64,000 nt of DNA from Anolis sagrei (GCF_037176765.1 NC_090021.1:195591378-195655377), one strand, 5' to 3'; numbered from the stretch's first letter, positions 23,190 to 35,156 are shown. Program-made: numbers and translations. Notes: generated by a model from the letters alone, not told the origin.

Positions 23190-24403
23190 ATTCACGATGT
23201 CTTTCGCTTTCTTTGCCAAAGAGTGCTGGTGCCTCACTAAACTACTTTTAACCAGGTTCTTGTTAGAAAAGTAGGCTTTGTGGTGACTCTGTTTACCAGG
23301 ACTAGTTTACCCCCTGAGCTTATCTTTCAGCATGTTTCACTGTACACAACATTTGTTTCTGTATGGGTGTTTATGCATGTAATGTCTAATGGGATTTTCA
23401 GCTACTCTATGGGATTTAAAATGGTTTAAATAAAAGTTGAACACCCCTTATTTAGCATTCTAAAATCCAAAATAAGAGAAGAGTGGCTCAAGGAGAATTT
23501 ATATTGACTTAGAAACTTCACACCATAGTTGTAACAGGAACGGGGGAAATGTCAGTGCCCAGCCAGACCACATAATTATAGCACTCTGATTCAGTTGTTA
23601 ACTGCCATGGCTCCATCCTGTAAGAATCTGGAAGTTTGCTGAGGCATTAGTGATCTCTGGTCAAGAACTCTGAAGTATCTCTTCCTAAAATACCAATCAT
23701 AGGTGACCCAGAAGTATGAGATCAAAGTGGAATTATAGTGCTATAATTGCATAGGATTAAACCCCCCTGGTTCAGATTTTTGGGGTTCAGTTTCGGTTTT
23801 TATGGTCTCATAGTGAGGACAGGATGCTTGAATCAGTCCATTCCACCTCATGGAAGCAAATACATCTTTTTGAATTTCTCTTCTATTTACTACTTTTGCT
23901 CCCCCTTCCCTTTTGAGGTGTGAGTGTGTTAAGAAGGAGGTGAAGTTCCAAAGATATAGGACGGATTTCAAGAGAAAACTCCCAAAGTACAGGGAAGAGC
24001 AGAAAACAACATCTAGTCAAAAAGGATTTTAAATTGATGCCTTAGGCATTCAGAAAACCAAATGTAAAATAGATGCTCCTACATGTATAATTCATTTCCC
24101 CCCTCTTCAAAATGCACAAGTGGTGGTCCAGTGCCTTTCTACTCATTTGGAAGAGGTGAACTGCAATTTAAAGATGTAGCATCTCTCATAATGAATGCAA
24201 CATGCAGAGGTTTTGATTTCGCTCCAAGTATGAAATAGATCATATGAAGCATCCTTCACCTTATCACTTTTCATCACTTCAAAATGCCGTGTGATCATTT
24301 CAGAGAGCTGACACAAGCAACTGTGAAACTTGCAAAAATCCATGGGTTAGTGCCAAGACTAGCAGGGAGGGAGACAGTGAGTGGAATGCAGACTGTTAGG
24401 ACC
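23190..24403. other. Unassigned intergenic DNA
   Basis: Nothing recognised beyond short chance frames (for example 23,741-23,971 minus). Confidence 0.4.
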
Positions 24404-24970
24404 CTTCTAGACTGACATATAATCCAGAATATCAAGGCAAGGCAAATCATCCAAATTATCTGATTTGAACTGGATTATCTTGTGGCGTAATGTAAAATAA
24501 ACCACGTGTAGTTCACTGCCTTGCCAGAGAAAGAAAAGATGTCACACAGGTGAGTAAGTAGTTTACTAGAACAACATATGTACAATGTGATCAGTTGCAC
24601 CAACTCACATAATGTCCTTTTATGAGAGATTTAAAATGCTCTTTCTTTGTCCATATGGATAAACTCCTTCAGCAACTCATGAAGCGAGAGCACACTTCAA
24701 AATCTGTCTCTCTTTGCTTCTCTCTTCAAACTGTCTCTGCACCTGCATAGCTCAAGTCTGAACAACAATGTAACAGTATCCAAAAGTGCCAGGTTTAGCC
24801 ATCTCCCTGGGCATTGCCCGACCAATCAGCTTCATGCATCTTATTTTACGGTTGACACACATACACTAATTCCTTGCATGCTCCAACATATCTGAGTCCA
24901 CACTGCCAGATAATCCAGTTCAAAGCACATAATCTGGATTTTATACAGCTGTGTAGAAGTGCCCATAGAC
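24404..24970. mobile_element. Palindromic MITE split by a solo LTR
   Basis: The left arm (CATATAATCCAGAATATCAAGG, to TGAACTGGATTATCT) and right arm (TCTGAGTCCACACTGCC, CAGTTCAAAGCACATAATC, TACAGCTGTGTAGAAG) belong to the family also at 11.1 and 52.2 kb. The 408-bp LTR sits in its centre. Confidence 0.75.
24481..24888 (-). mobile_element. Solo LTR with 5-bp target duplication
   Basis: It begins TGTGGCG and ends CCAACA (TG...CA) and is flanked by TATCT on both sides (24,476-24,480 and 24,889-24,893). Length is 408 bp with no internal genes, so it is a solitary LTR. Read on the minus strand it opens TGTTGGAG. The intact duplication suggests moderate age, and it is younger than the MITE it split. 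Confidence 0.8.
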
Positions 24971-24974
24971 TTGG

Positions 24975-27485
24975 CTTAACCCCCTCCCCCCAATTTCCAT
25001 CAATTAAAACAAGAAAAGCCTAAAGAGCCACTTTTGGCTGGGCTCCTTCTCACCATACACTTCAACTGCCATTTGCATATCCAATGAAATCCAGATTTGT
25101 TGTCTGGTCGATGTCATTAGAGGAGATTCCCGGTTAAGGATTCTGAAACCCCTTCGCAACTTAAGATGAAATTACAGTCATATTGAAACATATGAGTAGA
25201 ATAAAAAGACCCACGAAGAAGTGGTTTATCTGTTTACAACCTCATTCCTACCAATCCCCCAGACTCAGGCCCTACTACTGTTCTCATAAATCCCCCGTTG
25301 GTCACTTTTTTTAGTGACTCCTAAAATATCTCAGGTTTCTCTCCTCCCACTTTTCCCCTTGGTCCTCAGCTTACTTTGGTTACTATGAACTGAGTTCAGA
25401 ATGCAGAGTTAGTTTGCATTCAGGCACTTCCAGACAGAGGCAAAATCCGGGTTTTAAATGGGGGGGGGGGGGCGGTAAAAAAAAATCCTGGAACCTGACT
25501 GCAGGTCTCCACACAGACTTGTTAGTCCTGGGATTGGGTCCCCCGCCATCCTCGCAGGCTTCCTCTGTATCGGAACAAGATGGAGGGCAAACAGGTGACA
25601 TCTGGTGAAAGTTAAAAAAAAAACTGCAGAGATGTGCATATGCATATATGAGCTCCAAAACATAATGGAGCAATTTTTTAAAAACATCCCTCAGATCTCT
25701 GTCTTCCCCCAATTGTTAATTCAAGCTTTGTTTTTTAAAGTTAATTCAAGCTTTTGTTTGAGAGAGTTGTATTTGCTTTCGACTTGTGCTTCCCTGAGTC
25801 ACCTGTGTTTCCGTTTGACAGCTGATCAGTTCTTTTGGACTTTTCAGAAACACATGTGCTCTGGGGAGTCCATACAAGAGGAGGGAAGGAAAGCACATGT
25901 TTTCCATGACTGCTGAGATACACAGACATAGAAAGATGTGTGTTTCTCATGAAGAATCGGGACTAAAGGGCGCCTCTTAAACATGTGTTTTCCAGCCCTT
26001 AACCCAATTCCTCCTGATTCCTGTTGCACTTTGACTAAATGCCATTTAGTCATCCCCCTTTCCCCGCATAATTCTTTTTTTACATTTTCCACAGTGTACA
26101 TTGGGGGGTGGGAAGGAGGGGTAAAACTTACTCAAGTTATTGTTAGTCGTTCAATAAATTTTGGCACATATCTAATGAACCATCATGGAAAAGGAAAATC
26201 CAAGTTTTTTATCTCTATTATTTTGACATCCTTTATTTAAACTACTAAAGTTTTTGAAAAGGCAATGTTTCTTCTGTATAAAGGAAGGATCTTGTTCTGT
26301 CTACTCTTCATGTGGTCTTTTAATAAGTCTCTATATCCTTTTAGTTATCTTCTTTCTTTATTTGTCTTAGATATTCTTCTTAGTTTTACCTGTTGGGTTA
26401 CTTCTTCCCATTGCCGAACCAGTCTTAGGAAAATATTTTCTAAATCTGTGCATTAGTACGTAGCCACCTCTGCTTTTAACCCGCTTCCTCTCACATTTTA
26501 ATGCATGTGTAGAAAGTCCCCCAGTTAACTCAGTGGTGGGGAAAGGGGAGGATGGGTTTGAATCTTGCCTTTCACAGTAGGCTCAGGCTGCAGCCTCTAA
26601 GCTCTGTGTTTTTCTTTATACATTTGTGTTCTTCTTTATTATACCTTTCAGGTTGGAGTTTGGGCCAATTTTGCGGGACTGTGATCAAAACTGGGCCCTA
26701 TGCCAGTGGCGTCACTTCCAGTGTCCCTCCCCTCTCCATTTCAAATATATAAGATCCTGGCTTGGGCTCTGTGGTTATTTTAAATCATAGCTGAAGAAGA
26801 AATGCTGTAAACCAGACACATTCATAAAGCTGGTGTCTCATTACAGTGAATGCATTACAGTTGCCAGTGAATCCTGAAGCAATTCATGTTGTTATCACGT
26901 TGGCATGTAGCGAGTTAGTAATTTCTGCAGGCTGATGGAGGAGGATATTATGAAGTCACATTTTCAAAGTAGATGACACCACGACTAACATCTAATTGGA
27001 CTGATTGGGTTTGCTAGGGAATGTAGGTGAAATCACAGTCCTGCTCTGATCAATAATGCCTGGCTCATAAGGATGTCTTGGGACTGATTAGTAATGCTTG
27101 GCACAAACTGGACAGAGTGAATGCTGTCCTCAGCAATGATGAATGAATTAAGCACATTTGTCTAAACCAGTGTTTTTAGCTGGGTGTCCTGCTCATGCTG
27201 AAGTTTTTTTAAAAGCAAAGATGGAGCCAAGTCCAGGGGACCACGAAGACTCCATATGCCTCACAAACCTTTAGCGCTGAAGAAAGCTGAAATTCTGGAG
27301 TGAAAATGTCTAGCTGTAATCTCTGAAAAGGATGCTGAATCTGACTACATAATGGAGAAAGAAAGAAAAAGCTAGGGCTTCAAATGAGACCATCAGAAGG
27401 TGTGTTTGGCCCCAAAGAAGGTCTCTTTATGAGTGGAGGGATCTTTCGAAGTGAGTCACTGTTTACAGGGAGACCTAAGATGAAA
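24975..27485. other. Unassigned intergenic DNA
   Basis: A 2.5-kb span with no recognisable exon. It holds a 13-bp G run (25,460-25,472), AT-rich pyrimidine tracts (26,260-26,460) and unremarkable short frames. Confidence 0.4.
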
Positions 27486-27489
27486 CAAC

Positions 27490-30400
27490 TGTGTGTTGGG
27501 AGCAGCAGTATAAGCAACATAAGCAGAATATAAGCTCGAGTTTGTGTGAGCTTTGCTGCTGAGAACAACAGTTCTCATCCAAGAAGAACGAGCCGACCTG
27601 GCTTGTATAACGGAGACCTGGTTGGACGAGGGGGGAGGGGTCAATCTCTCCCAACTCTGTCCACCAGGTTATTCCGTTCAGCACCAACCAAGGCTTGGAG
27701 GGTGGGGAGGCGGAGTCGCAGTGGTCTATAAGGACTTTATTCCACTGATCAGGTGTCCCATCCCACAATCATCTTCCTTTGAATGTGCCGGCTTTAGGAT
27801 AGGTGACGGGGACAGGATAGGGATTCTGTTAGTGTACCGACCACCCCGCTGCACTACAGTCTCCCTACCTGAGCTAGCGGGAGTGGTCTCGGACATGGCG
27901 TTGAGCTTCCAACGGCTCTTGGTCTTGGGAGATTTCAACGTCCATGCCGAGGCCCCTCTTTCTGGTGCGGCTCAGGACTTCATGGCCGCCATGGCAACCA
28001 TGGGCCTGTCCCAATTAATATCTGGTCCCACCCACAGTGCCGGGCACACTTTAGATTTGGTTTTTGCCCAGGGATGGGATGAAGGTGACGGGATGGAGGA
28101 GCCGACCATCGCCCCATTGCCATGGACCGATCACCACCTGATCAGTTTTAGACTAACTGGGCCTCCTAACCTCCGCAGGGGTGGTGGACCCATTAGAATG
28201 GTCCGCCCCAGGAGACTTATGGATCCAAATGGACTCCTGACGGCTCTTGGGGATCTTTCCACCTCCTTGGCTAGTGATACTGTCGATGCTCTGGTCTCTC
28301 GTTGGAATAATGAGTTGACCAGGGCAATTGACACTATCGCTCCGGAACGCCCCCTCTCGAGTAACCGAGCTAAACCAGCCTCTTGGTTTACCGAGGAGCT
28401 GGCAGCGATGAAGCGAAAGAAGAGGAGGTTAGAGTGTGTGTGGCGCCAGAATCCCACCAATCCAGCCCAAACACACCTGAATGCCTTTTTAAGGTCCTAC
28501 GGTGTGGCAATAGCGGCAGCTCAGAAAACATTCATCACAGCCAATATTGCATCAGCAAAGAATCGTCCAGCGGAGCTTTTCCGAGTTGTCAGGGGCCTGT
28601 TAAATCCGCCAAAAAGCGAGGCCTCGGACAACTCGGTGGCTCGCTGTGAAGCATTTGCTCGATCCTTCGCGGATAAAATTGAGCGGATCCGGTCGGGTTT
28701 TGGCATCATGTTAATGGCAGTCTCTGGGGATGTAACGAGAGCATCTGCTTGTCCAGTTTTGTTGGATTCGTTTCAATTGGTTCAGCTTGAGGATGTGGAC
28801 AGGATCCTTGGAGAGGTGCGACCCACCACATGCATCCTAGACCCCTGCCCTTCCTGGCTGATCAAGGAAGCCAGAGGGGGTTTGGCAGAGTGGGTGAAGG
28901 TGATGGTTAATGCCTCCTTACAGGAAGGAAAATTTCCAGCGAGCTTAAAACAAGCTATTATAAAACCGCTGTTGAAGAAACCATCACTGGATCCCACTCA
29001 ATTTGACAACTATCGGCCTGTTTCCAATCTCCCCTACTTGGGCAAGGTCATGGAACGTGTGGTGGCAACACAACTTCAGGGGGTTCTGGTAGACACTGAT
29101 TATCTAGACCCGGCACAGTCTGGCTTTAGGCCGGGACATGGAACTGAGACAGCCTTGGTCGCCTTGGTAGATGATCTACGCAGGGAGCTAGACAGGGGGA
29201 GTGTGTCCCTGTTAGTTCTGCTGGACCTCTCAGCGGCCTTCGATACCGTCGATCACGGTATCCTTCTGGGCCGCCTCATGGATATGGGGCTCGGAGGCAC
29301 TGCTCTGCGGTGGCTTCGATCCTTCCTTGAGGGACGGACCCAGAAGGTGTTACTGGGTGACACCTGTTCGGCCCCACAACCGTTGTTGTGTGGAGTCCCA
29401 CAGGGTTCTATCTTGTCCCCGATGTTATTTAACATCTACATGAAGCCGCTGGGAGAGATCATTCGAAGTTTCGGACTAAGATGCTATCTCTATGCAGATG
29501 ACGTCCAAATCTGTCACTCCTTCTCACCTGTCACCAAGGAGGCTGTCCAGACCTTGAACCGGTGTTTAGCCGCTGTATCGGACTGGATGAGAGCTAACAA
29601 ATTGAAATTGAATCCAGACAAGACAGAGGTCCTACTGGTCAGTCGGAAGGCCGAACAGGGTATAGGGTTACAGCCTGTGTTAGACGGGGTTATACTCCCC
29701 CTGAAGACACAGGTTCGCAGCTTGGGAGTGATCCTGGACTCATCGCTGAGCCTGGAGCCCCAGGTCTCAGTGATGGCCGGGAGAGCTTTCGCACAATTAA
29801 AACTTGTGCGCCAGCTGCGCCCGTACCTTAGGAAGTTGGATCTGGCCACGGTGGTCCACGCTCTTGTCACATCCCGGTTGGATTACTGCAACGCACTCTA
29901 CGTGGGGTTGCCTTTGAAGACTGCTCGGAAACTTCAACTAGTCCAGCGAGAAGCAGCCAGATTGCTCACCGGAGCGGCGTACAGGGAGCACACCACCCTC
30001 CTGTTGCGTCAGCTCCACTGGCTGCCGATCCAATTCCGAGCACAATTCAAAGTGCTGGTTTTAACCTACAAAACCCTATACGGTTCCGGCCCAGTGTATC
30101 TGTCCGAACGGATCTCCCTCTACATCCCACCTCGAAGTTTAAGATCTTCTGGGGAGGCCCTGCTCTCGACCCCGCCAGTGGCACAAGTGAGACTGGCGGG
30201 GACGAGGAGCAGGGCCTTCTCAGTGGTGGCCCCCCACCTGTGGAACTCACTCCCCTGGGAGATCAGATCGACGACTTCACTTCTAGCGTTTAGGAAAAAA
30301 CTAAAGACCTGGATGTGGGACCAAGCTTTTGGCCATGCTGACAACTGATTAAAGGACCTATCGATAGACAAGGACAATGGAATGGAATGGATATATGGAC

Positions 30401-30610
30401 TCTGATATATGGACTCTGACATGAGATAGTTTTTATGATTTTAATAGGTATTGATGTTTCATTTTAATTGTTGAATTGTTATATTTTGTATTGTTTGTTG
30501 TGTGTTTTGGGCATCTAATTGTGCCTCCTTTGTAAGCCGCCCTGAGTCCCCCCCGGGGTGAGAAGGGCGGGGTATAAGTAGATGAAATAAATAAAATAAA
30601 TAAATAAATT
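27490..30610 (+). mobile_element. L2-clade LINE, nearly complete, 5'-truncated
   Basis: The element covers a 931-codon endonuclease-RT frame and a 3'UTR of about 260 bp. The 3' end is CCGCCCTGAGTCCCC, GGGGTGAGAAGGGCGG and TATAAGTAGATG, followed by a ragged (AAAT)n tail. The RT C-terminus (HWLPIQFRAQFK, LWNSLPWEIRS) is typical of L2. The same 3' tail is found on SINEs at 39.8 and 56.3 kb, and degraded relatives lie at 31.2, 43.1 and 45.7 kb. The 5' boundary is not clear; an in-frame stop lies just upstream of 27,550. Confidence 0.85.
27550..30348 (+). CDS. L2 LINE ORF2: APE endonuclease-reverse transcriptase
   Basis: This encodes the retrotransposition enzyme. The N-terminal part is an APE-type endonuclease: ITETWLDEGGG, GGVAVVY, LLVYRPP, LVLGDFNVHA and WTDHHLISF (about residues 18-195). 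The RT follows from about residue 450: NYRPVSNLPYLGK, AQSGFRPGHGTETAL, LLDLSAAFDTVDHGIL, GVPQGSILSPMLF and the catalytic YADDVQI. The C-terminus has LDSSLSLEPQVS and LVTSRLDYCNALY. There are no internal stops over 2.8 kb, so the copy is young. The frame opens without an ATG (first usable start is TTG) and a stop lies directly upstream, so the true N-terminus is lost; the copy is probably not autonomous. It is a mobile-element gene, not a host gene. Confidence 0.9.
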   Translation, partial: ALLLRTTVLIQEERADLACITETWLDEGGGVNLSQLCPPGYSVQHQPRLGGWGGGVAVVYKDFIPLIRCPIPQSSSFECAGFRIGDGDRIGILLVYRPPRCTTVSLPELAGVVSDMALSFQRLLVLGDFNVHAEAPLSGAAQDFMAAMATMGLSQLISGPTHSAGHTLDLVFAQGWDEGDGMEEPTIAPLPWTDHHLISFRLTGPPNLRRGGGPIRMVRPRRLMDPNGLLTALGDLSTSLASDTVDALVSRWNNELTRAIDTIAPERPLSSNRAKPASWFTEELAAMKRKKRRLECVWRQNPTNPAQTHLNAFLRSYGVAIAAAQKTFITANIASAKNRPAELFRVVRGLLNPPKSEASDNSVARCEAFARSFADKIERIRSGFGIMLMAVSGDVTRASACPVLLDSFQLVQLEDVDRILGEVRPTTCILDPCPSWLIKEARGGLAEWVKVMVNASLQEGKFPASLKQAIIKPLLKKPSLDPTQFDNYRPVSNLPYLGKVMERVVATQLQGVLVDTDYLDPAQSGFRPGHGTETALVALVDDLRRELDRGSVSLLVLLDLSAAFDTVDHGILLGRLMDMGLGGTALRWLRSFLEGRTQKVLLGDTCSAPQPLLCGVPQGSILSPMLFNIYMKPLGEIIRSFGLRCYLYADDVQICHSFSPVTKEAVQTLNRCLAAVSDWMRANKLKLNPDKTEVLLVSRKAEQGIGLQPVLDGVILPLKTQVRSLGVILDSSLSLEPQVSVMAGRAFAQLKLVRQLRPYLRKLDLATVVHALVTSRLDYCNALYVGLPLKTARKLQLVQREAARLLTGAAYREHTTLLLRQLHWLPIQFRAQFKVLVLTYKTLYGSGPVYLSERISLYIPPRSLRSSGEALLSTPPVAQVRLAGTRSRAFSVVAPHLWNSLPWEIRSTTSLLAFRKKLKTWMWDQAFGHADN

Positions 30611-31231
30611 TACCTTAGTGGAATTTTGACAGTCATTTGGATACCTTCATTCCCACTGACAGTCTGGCTGTCAATGGCCCTAGATGATGTCTTTGCCTTG
30701 CTATATTATTCTCCTTGTCCAATGATGTTATTTATCTGCTACCTTGCTTTTTCACGTTGTTTGAACTTGGGTTTGGAATAACTAGCTTGGATGCCATGTG
30801 GTACCTGAATGCACTATATTCCTGTCTCTACATCTGCCTAATGGATCAGAACTGAGTTGCCTAGATGATGCCATGCTACTACATACTTTCCAACTCTCTT
30901 GTTGGCAGATACAACCCTAGGTAATCTTCTGCTGCCTCACTTGGTCAGTTGCATTGAGAATGCTCCAGTTTCTCTCCATCGTCCCGTTTCCCCCTTTCAG
31001 ATGCAACACCCACTAATGACCTTATCACAAAGGCCAGAAGAAGCATCCCACTTCACTTGGCTTTGCAGAGGAAAGAGAAGGGCAGCATGGTGAATACATC
31101 ACCACACATGCAGCTCCCTCTCAGCAACGGTTCCCTCATCACATGTGGGAAGCATTGCCCTTCTGGGGAGGATCTGTGCTGGCTCCAATGGGAAGCTTCC
31201 AGTGTTGTGAGTGAAGCATCCAAGGATGCTT
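30611..31231. other. Unassigned intergenic DNA
   Basis: No gene or element recognised. Confidence 0.4.
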
Positions 31232-31267
31232 CCACCCTGTTTAATGATAATAATAATAATAATAATG

Positions 31268-31299
<32 letters not shown>

Positions 31300-31890
31300 T
31301 TATTTGTTTGTTTACTGTTCCATCTCCCCAAGGGGACTCAGAACCGTTTCCAAGTAACATCATCAATACATACAGAGTAAACAACATAAACATAAGATTA
31401 ACAAAACAATATAAGCATAAAAATTGTCGCCATAACACATATATATTAAAAGTAATCCTGTCTGTTAAAGACAATTTAAAAGGTCGGGCCGAGACTAGTG
31501 CAAGCTCAAAAATTCTAGGGGTCCGGGAATTAAGTGCAGTGCTATAGCAGGAAACAACAATAATAAGTATGGGTCTATGGCTGCTCATTTCCGGGGCCTA
31601 TTAGAGGAAGTGACCTGGGTAATTGGTAGGAAAAATAAGGCTATATTCAACAATGTCTAGGGCTGATCTAGAACTCATCGTTCTCAAAGGCTTGTTGAAA
31701 CCACCAGGTTTTCAAGCTGTTATGAATGAAGGGGAGGGATGGGGCCTGTCTAATTTCCCTGGGGAGGGTGTTCCAGAGGTGGGGGGGGCACCACTAAGAA
31801 GGTGGGGCCCGAACCGTTTAGGGCTTTATAGATCATGACTTGCACCTTGAATTTGGCTCGGGAACTTATCGGCAGCCAATGATTTAATTT
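31232..31890 (-). mobile_element. L2-type LINE 3' end with (ATT)n tail
   Basis: Read on the minus strand, the right edge encodes HWLPI-like text and a LWNTLPREIRQ-like end, as in L2 RTs. A 3'UTR follows, ending GGTTCTGAGTCCCC, a GGGGAGATGG box and (ATT)n; the microsatellite (GATAATAAT type) covers about 31,246-31,300. Diverged from the 27.5-kb copy, so it is a different subfamily. Confidence 0.65.
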
Positions 31891-31899
31891 AAAACTAAA

Positions 31900-33000
31900 T
31901 TACATGATTATGCTAAAATATCAGATAGATTTTGATAGACAGTACAGATGTAGGTTAGTTAAAGATAGAAGTACAGAATAACGAGAAGATTCGGACAGGA
32001 TGGGACAGAGGTATGTGATGATGAACAGCAAAGAATAGTAAAAGTGATAATTAATAGTGAGTAAAGAGCTATGTAGTTAGTTAGATAGATAGATAAATAG
32101 ATAGATTTAAAAACATATAGAAAGTATAGAGTTCTTGACTTCCCGGTATCTTCTATGAGGTTCTTCCCTTTTCCTTCTTTTTCATTTTCCTGCTGCTTTG
32201 AAGTACAGTTCCTAAGATCCTCAGACAACACTGGTTGTGTTGGCAAGGAGATTCAAGAAGCTAGTCCAAAATTATATTTCCCAAGCTCTGCATTTGTTCT
32301 ATCTCCATTTCCCCATATTATCCTCCAATGTTGAATTTCCATTCTCACTCTAGTCAAATAAACTGAAACCTTTTGCTCCTGTTATGACAATTGCTTAAAG
32401 AACGTTACTACTTTGAGGCAATTTTCCCAGGTAGGTGTAAAGCAAATTTGACTTGGATAAGGAAGCAAATTGAGAGGACAAAATAAAAGGCCTTCATTTT
32501 TCAGAACAGATTATTTAACGTCTTTCATGAATAACACCGTTAACTTGGCATTGCCAGACATTACATCCCTATGAAAAGAGGGTGATTTCAAAGAAACTGA
32601 TTGTTGAGTCCACCCACACAAAGGATTGAAATGTGAAATGTGTTGTCAGAGGAAATACCACCTAGAACCGGCTGAAAAATGCCAGGAGGGCTATAAATCA
32701 ATATAACTGTCTCCCTTGATTTATGGGCTCTGTGCAAAACTTCTGGTGTCAAAGGCTGGGATATATATTTTTCATTAATTAAATACAAGCATACACAAAG
32801 TAGAAGCCTGTACTGTATCTCTGATGTAGAATGTTGCCTAAATGTGCAAATTCTGTCATATCTTTCAACATTTCTTTATTGAATCTAACAATTTTATTGT
32901 ATTGATTCTCTATAATTTTATGACTCTGCAGACACTAAACTTGCCATTTTAAAATTTCAGTTTTGTCTCACAACTCTGTGCAGACATATCTTGGAATAAG
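31900..33000. other. Unassigned intergenic DNA
   Basis: An imperfect (GATA)n stretch lies at about 32,077-32,107. No exon recognised. Confidence 0.4.
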
Positions 33001-33004
33001 TCCA

Positions 33005-33190
33005 GAATTGGACTAGGACTATGAGACTAGGGTTCAAATACTTATGAGAGATAGGGTTCAAATCCTTTCAGCTTTAGACATAGGCAATGGAAATCCTCCA
33101 CTGAATGTATCTTTCCAAGTAAAACCTATGACAGTGTCTCCAAAGGTTGGAGTCAAGTTGAAGGCACATAACAATAACAAAGATTTACAA
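33005..33190 (+). mobile_element. tRNA-derived SINE with Bov-B-like tail, diverged
   Basis: A degraded B-box-like GGGTTCAAATCC is followed by a body ending GTTGGAGTCAAGTTGAAGGC and ACATAACAATAAC. This end is shared with 61,312 (+) and, inverted, with 38,820 and 44,213, and fits the Bov-B-like tail of Sauria-type SINEs. Confidence 0.6.
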
Positions 33191-34311
33191 GGAATTATGC
33201 TCTTAAACCTATCAATAACCAATTTACTGACCCCCTGAACTTTTTCAGTAACAGACATATCAGCAAGATTCAAAATAAACACAGTGCAGTACAGAATAGC
33301 TCAACACAAAAAATAATTGGAATAATGCTGCTAGTTTGAAGAACAGTTACATAGCATGCTAAAGTCTAATATATAACTTAAGCTTCTGCTGTGATTTTTT
33401 TCCTGCACAAATTATGCGTCTCTTTAGGGAGAAAATACCATGCTAGTTACCAATGACTATTTCACAGCACACAGAAATGGCAAAAATAGTACAATTCCAG
33501 CAATATTATAGTTGCTCCAATAAACATCCTTGCAGCAAGCAACTATGGACTTCATCACACGCAATAAAATCAGTGTTTCTACACATTTAAGAAATGGCTA
33601 CATGATGCTAGCATGTACCATGGGTTCCAGGTATTTTGCAGTTTCTAAAATGCATTTTTCCCTATGCTTCAGATTTCGATTGGCAATCGATTTCTTTTTA
33701 ATTTCCCCTTGTAGAAACATGTAAAAACGTGAAATTTAACGTGTGATGGGATTTCCCCATTATCCACTTGGAGACATAATGATGATGTTGTTTTGGAGGG
33801 AGGATCCGAGATTGTCTGTATGGAATCCTTTCTACTGCCATAATCCTTAGGACTAAGGAGGAAGAATAGTAATTTACCGTATATCTTCTTTTAACAATGT
33901 ACATTCAATAGAGTTACCTTTTGAATTGAAAAGTATCTGTACTTATAAGTTGTAATCTAAAATAATATAGAATAGAAGAAATCCTGTTTAATGATCTTGT
34001 GTTAAAAAGAGCTCACACGAGAACAAACCAGAGGATTTCTTCAAGCAAAACGAGGGAGGAGACAGCGGGGGAAAAAGATCTCCCGTGTGATGGGAAGGCA
34101 AACAGATAATTTGAAAAGAAAGTGAATTAAGGATAACATGATGGGGGTAGGAAAATCATTTGTTTTATTTCCAAACGGGTGTTATGAAGCTGAAGGGGAA
34201 AACAACAATTCCCAACGCTTTACTTATTGCATGGGATGAAGTCCTAAGATGTTTGCCTGCTTTTTTTTTAACTCCAGTGTGTCTAATTTTCCAAATTCAT
34301 TTTCGACAAAG
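33191..34311. other. Unassigned intergenic DNA
   Basis: AT-rich; no feature recognised. Confidence 0.4.
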
Positions 34312-34313
34312 TA

Positions 34314-34529
34314 CAGTTGGCCCACTGTATCGTGGGTTCTGTATCCATGAATTCAACTATCCATGGCTGGAAAACATTTTTTAAAAAAACATCTAAGGCA
34401 AATCTGGGTTTTTACCATTTTATGTAAGGGATACCATATTATTCTGCCATTGTACATGATGGAACTTGATCTATGGATTTCAGTGTCCATGGTGGGTCCT
34501 GGAACCAAGCCCCTGAGCCCACTGTGTTG
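34314..34529. mobile_element. Tigger-like (pogo/mariner) MITE
   Basis: After a TA it begins CAGTTGGCCCACTGTATCG. Inside are GTATCCATGAATTCAAC, CCATGGCTGGAAAA and ATTTTATGTAAGGGATACCA, and it ends GGTCCTGGAACCAAGCCCC...GAGCCCACTGTG. These are the landmarks of Tigger-type short elements in amniotes. Non-coding. Confidence 0.75.
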
Positions 34530-34579
34530 TATGAAGCCATACTCGCTAACTGTCCCAGTTTGGTAGGAAATGTTTCTGA

Positions 34580-34838
34580 TGTAATCCTGACAATGGAGCA
34601 CACCGAAGAATTTCAAAGGGAAATCAGCCTGCGCTTTATATATTATAACAAAGCCTTTGATAGCTCATGAGATATTATGGATTGCTCATAAAGAAATGGA
34701 TGTGCCTTGACATTTGATTGCCCTGGTCAATAACCTCTACTTGGCACAAGAAGCTACTGCTAGAATAAAGAGAAACAGAATGGTTTCCAATTGGCAAGAG
34801 GGTCAGGCAAAGCTGCATTTTATTATCCTATCTGATTA
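34580..34838 (+). mobile_element. RTE/BovB-like LINE RT fragment
   Basis: Frames read NKAFDSS, then ILWIAHKEMDVP, HLIALVNNLYLAQEATARI and NWQEGQ. This aligns by eye with the RTE/BovB RT core (SKAFDCVDH, KLWKALKEMGIP, NLYAGQEATVR, IGKGVRQG). The QG motif and the catalytic downstream part are absent. Short, shifted and old. Confidence 0.65.
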
Positions 34839-34841
34839 ATT

Positions 34842-35156
34842 CAGTGGTTCCCAACCTGTGGTCCCAACCAGTAGTCTGCAAGAACTAAAATATGGTTCAT
34901 GACCACACCATTACTACACTGTTGCAATGAGAGTAACTGGTCTCGCGAAACCATCTTATAGTGCTGAGGCTTATTAAATATGGTTTTCTGTGTGCGAGCA
35001 GATAGTGACTACTCGATGGCATATGTTCTGTATCAGGAACTAACACTGATGTGGTCTATCTAATCTAGTTTTCAGAACTGGCATACCAGATAACCAAATC
35101 GAATCTAAAGTTGAAAAAAGGAGTGATCCCTGGTCAAAAAAAGTTGGGAACCACTG
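34842..35156 (-). mobile_element. hAT non-autonomous element, copy 1
   Basis: Ends CAGTGGTTCCCAACC and GTTGGGAACCACTG are inverted. Reverse-complemented, its body matches 40,910-41,278 along its whole length (AAAACCATATTTAATAAG, TATGCCA...GTAGTCAC). The flanking 8-mers match at only 5 of 8 positions. Confidence 0.75.

Noticed and set aside
27550-30348. Large open frame as a host gene
   Set aside because: Endonuclease and RT motifs plus the L2 3' tail show it is a LINE. The same reasoning applies to 58,098-60,848.
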